In this document: positions 61,330 through 64,000 of the stretch, one piece after another
Layout: the number at the start of each line of letters is the position of its first letter
Numbering within the stretch: the stretch's first letter is position 1
Program-made: the position numbers and the translations under genes
NCBI GenBank assembly: GCA_003116995.1
Contig: BDSL01000013.1
Location: forward strand, 186,001-250,000
Direction: 5' to 3'
Origin: Yamagishiella unicocca
Lineage: Eukaryota; Chlorophyta; Chlorophyceae; Chlamydomonadales; Volvocaceae
DNA: 64,000 nucleotides
Notes under the pieces: model-generated
The model's input: only the letters and a program-made list of their open reading frames with translations
The model's database searches: none
Told to the model about the DNA's origin: nothing

Positions 61330-61363
61330 GGAAATGTTGGCGAGTAAAGTGTCGCGCCGTTGA

Positions 61364-61897
61364 TCATCTACGAAATGTGCTCAGCACTCGACGGGATCTG
61401 CAGCAGGCTTGCGACCAGGTTTGTGCTCGAGGGAAACCTTTCTCCGGATGCTGAAGGCGGGTGGTGCCAGGTAACGCATGACATCCACCGCATGGCGGAA
61501 GCGTTGCTGGCAAGGAAGATGTCCCTATGGCTAGGCACATATGGCTAGGCACGCCTAGCCACGAAGTTGCTGTTTCATGGAAATCCCAACCAATGTCGCA
61601 TGATACCTTGTCGTACTGTATGTTGACATCCTTGGCTGGTACCTTCTCCACTTCCTGCCTGCTCCTGCGCCGGGATGAGTCCAAGTGCCCCGTGAGGTGG
61701 GTCATCATCCTGTTCAGTTTACGGTCAAGCTGGCCGCCCCAGGTTTTACAAGTCGTGTACCCTGGTTGAAACACCCACGAAAGGACCAGGCCACCGGACT
61801 GTGTTAAATGCATTTCACTACGAGCGGGATGTATGACCATGAACCCCGTTCTACGAAGCTGTCTATGCTGCCTGTTTCTTGGATCAATATCGGGCAA
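61364..61897 (-). CDS. Orphan open frame, unidentified
   Basis: A 177-codon minus-strand frame starting MPDIDPRNRQHRQLRRTGFM, with a charged segment (LDRKLNRMMTHLTGHLDSSR) and VNIQYDKVSCDIGWDFHETA. No domain is recognised and no splice context was established. The opposite strand is also open over part of it. It lies in the convergent PBG1/NASP gap, so a transposon remnant, a lineage-specific gene or a chance frame are all possible. Confidence 0.22.
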   Translation of the reverse strand: MPDIDPRNRQHRQLRRTGFMVIHPARSEMHLTQSGGLVLSWVFQPGYTTCKTWGGQLDRKLNRMMTHLTGHLDSSRRRSRQEVEKVPAKDVNIQYDKVSCDIGWDFHETATSWLGVPSHMCLAIGTSSLPATLPPCGGCHALPGTTRLQHPEKGFPRAQTWSQACCRSRRVLSTFRR

Positions 61898-61899
61898 AC

Positions 61900-62439
61900 A
61901 TACCGACTAGCTGTTGTGGAGTTCAGTCCCACTTCAAGCGTGTATCAAGCCGCCATTTCGGACAAGCAACGACAGAGCCATCCAGTTTGCATTACAGAGC
62001 CAAGGACATAAACTGGCTGTCGTGTACGACAGCCTCGCGGCGCGCAGGACGTTGGTAACTGTACTGCAGAGGCGCGCCAAGCCTATCGCACGCTAGCAAG
62101 GTCCCCAGGTGGGTGCCAGTGTCCTAGGTCACCTGGCAACCTTTCCGTCCAACCACATCACTCCGGTACTGCGCAATTGCCACGCTATGCACGCACGCGC
62201 CATTGCCGCAGGAGTCAGACTGCAGGCGCCAGCCTGCATCGAGCACGTCCTGGACGCAACGACCAGCAACACCAACTCAGCAAAGGCTTGTAAAGCCTAC
62301 CACGACCGAGTTGCCATCCTACCAGCAACTACCTGTCTTCTCGCATCCTGAAGCTACAAACAATCTCTATGCAAGCATCCTGACCACCGCCCTGCAGCGC
62401 CGGCTCAGCCTATAAGTTCTACGAAGAAACAGTCCGGCA
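61900..62439. other. Intergenic, NASP 3' flank
   Basis: No gene seen. A minus-strand TGTAA at 61992-61996 is the nearest candidate end signal for NASP. Confidence 0.4.
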
Positions 62440-64000
62440 TTACTTGGCTTCCACTACCATCCCAGCATCGCCGGCTTGGGCCACAACCGCCGGCTCAGCA
62501 GCAGGCTCCTCCATTCGTGCCTTCTTGGGCTGCTGCTGCCCCTCTTCACGCGTCTCCACAACCGCGATCGCTCCGAAGCCAGACGTGGTCTCGCCTCCAG
62601 CGGCAGACTCACCTCCCATGAGGTCCTCTAGGGTCCGCTTGGTGGACGCAGGCGCGGCCCCGCCAGCTGCCGACGGCTGCGGCTTCGTGGTGGCCGTGGC
62701 AGAGGGCTGGAGCGTGATGCGCTTGGTGCCGCGGCCAACAACGCCCAGAGATACGGTTTGGGAGGTAGAGACCGGGTTGGACGGGGCCGCAAACGAGTTG
62801 GACGAGGCCACCGCGGGCGCGGCACCAGCGGGCCCGGCAGTGCCACCCGGCAGTGTTCCATTGTCGTGCGCCTTGATGAAGGCTTGCCTGCAGGTACATG
62901 ACGAGGATCATGGGACCTCAAGAGACAAACGAATGGGATGCCTGCCTCCCAGCGTGGTGACTGGAAAGGAAACATTTGCCCGGCAACCCTGAGAAACGTA
63001 ATCTGGCGCCTCCTGGCCACTGCACGACGATATCATTGCCTAGGACGTACGAATGCACAGTTATTCAGCTCGGCACGCCTCATCACCATGATCTGTGACC
63101 AAGATATGTCCCTACGCATCCGCAAGCGACGGGCCGGTAAGCTATCGCCCTCCCTCCCAAGATCTCAACATCCCCTACGTCGCCTCTTAATCATGCTCTA
63201 CGTCGCCTCGTAATCTGCTTTAATGCCCTTGAGCGAGCGTTGAGCGGAAGAGCCCCCAAGCTGTTTGCGAGCGTCGCCACCACCCACCGCAATGCCTCCT
63301 TGAGCGAGTTGTTGTTGGCAATCGTCTCCTTCAGCCCCTCGCAGTTGTGCTGCAGCTCCGCAATGACGGCGCGCAGGTCGTCCGACGTTCCTTGCAACCG
63401 CCTTCCCTCCTCCTCAGCCGCCTCACCGCCGGAGCCGTCCGTGGGCAGCGACGCGAGCGTCGCCTCCGTCTCCACCACCGCTGCTTCCAGCGAGACCAGC
63501 GCCTCCCGCGTGAGCTCCATGGCTTCCTCGGGCAGGTCCAGGAAGGTGAGCACCAGCGACAGCTTGTATTGCACCTCGGCGACCCGGCGCTTGCTGGGCG
63601 GCTGCATGGCCTGCAGGTGCTCGATGCTCTGCTTGTAGCACTCGACTGAGGGACAAGGAGGAAACAGGGAAAGCAAGGGTGCGGGACAAGGGGACAAGGC
63701 AGGGATGAGTTTAGAGGTTGGCTCTGCGAGGGCCGCGTCTTGGCGCAGGACTAACATGTGGTCAAAACATAGGTGCTGCCATGTGTGCTACACGCAACCT
63801 ATTGCGACACCTCATGTCGCCGTGGGTTGCGCACAAGGACCAAATGTCACTCCAGGAAACATCTAAGCTACCCTCGCCCACAACCCCGGCCCCATAGGGA
63901 AGCCACCCCGGACGCACCCGCCTCGTCGAACCTCTCCTGCTCGCTCTTGATGTCACCCAGGGCCTTATGCACCTCCGCCAGCTTGCTGTGGTGCTGCTCG
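62440..64000 (-). CDS. NASP: NASP-type histone H3-H4 chaperone (SHNi-TPR), 3' part; runs off the window
   Basis: Nuclear chaperone that holds soluble H3-H4 before deposition. Three exons are visible, in closed phase: 64000-63918 (partial), 63645-63288, 62887-62440 (last, with stop). Translation: HHSKLAEVHKALGDIKSEQE, then RFDEAVECYKQSIEHLQAM spanning a splice, then QYKLSLVLTFLDLPEEAMEL (TPR-like helices), a long coiled segment (LRAVIAELQHNCEGLKETIA), and a C-terminal disordered Ala/Ser/Pro region with GRGTKRITLQ and PKKARMEE, probable nuclear localisation basic patches. The order TPR, coiled helix, basic tail is that of NASP/Sim3/Hif1. The N-terminal TPRs and the start lie beyond the right edge. 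Confidence 0.88.

Noticed and set aside
61530..61562. Short palindrome TGGCTAGGCA/CGCCTAGCCA as a regulatory hairpin
   Set aside because: Stem of eight pairs only and no nearby gene end that it would explain.

Overview
This is nuclear DNA from a green alga of the Chlamydomonadales (volvocine/Chlamydomonas type). The coding sequence is GC-rich and split by many introns of about 60-600 bp with GTGNGN/GTANGN donors and CAG acceptors. Many genes have a TGTAA polyadenylation motif downstream, which is the chlorophycean form. The conserved proteins look plant/algal: plant-type cyclopropane synthase with an FAD domain, MUT9/MLK-type casein kinase, plant-cytosolic pyruvate kinase, algal-type CTF8. 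I reconstructed ten complete spliced genes and one partial one by hand. Reading phase closes across every splice site; the splice sites themselves are inferred from consensus and from family homology.

Layout. 1-9 kb is an accessory block. It starts with an unidentified GC-rich coding-like stretch, then holds an acidic-repeat ORF, a near-perfect palindrome of about 420 bp, a decayed Ty1/copia reverse-transcriptase fragment between direct repeats, and other degenerate repeats. From 9 kb on the window is ordinary gene space: CTF8 (-, 9.08-10.08), a J-domain protein with an RGG-like tail (+, 10.41-13.72), a cyclopropane-fatty-acid synthase fusion (-, 14.89-23.01, 19 exons), ASPM (+, 23.42-34.42, 28 exons), a protein with a UAP56-binding-like motif (+, 34.86-36.14), a MUT9-like kinase (-, 37.79-41.82, 13 exons), SNX1-type sorting nexin (-, 42.89-45.92), a gene-poor repeat-bearing gap (45.9-48.9), cytosolic pyruvate kinase (+, 48.92-56.14, 12 exons), GOS1/GOSR1 Golgi SNARE (-, 57.45-58.87, with an 11-bp first coding exon), proteasome beta-7 (+, 59.39-60.83) and the 3' part of NASP (-, 62.44 to beyond the window end).

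The genes do not form a pathway. Four of them act in chromosome or cell-division biology (CTF8 cohesion loading, ASPM spindle poles, a MUT9-like histone H3 kinase, NASP histone chaperone), two in membrane traffic (SNX1, GOS1) and two in metabolism (CFA synthase, pyruvate kinase). Three pairs are head-to-head and share short intergenic promoters: CTF8/J-protein, CFA/ASPM and GOS1/PBG1.

Most notable: (i) the cyclopropane synthase carries a C-terminal multi-pass TLC-like membrane module not expected in plant or bacterial CFA synthases, and a Ser in place of the usual active-site Cys; (ii) the long near-perfect palindrome at 5.1-5.5 kb; (iii) a sharp G/C homopolymer- and minisatellite-rich island confined to most of the pyruvate kinase gene.
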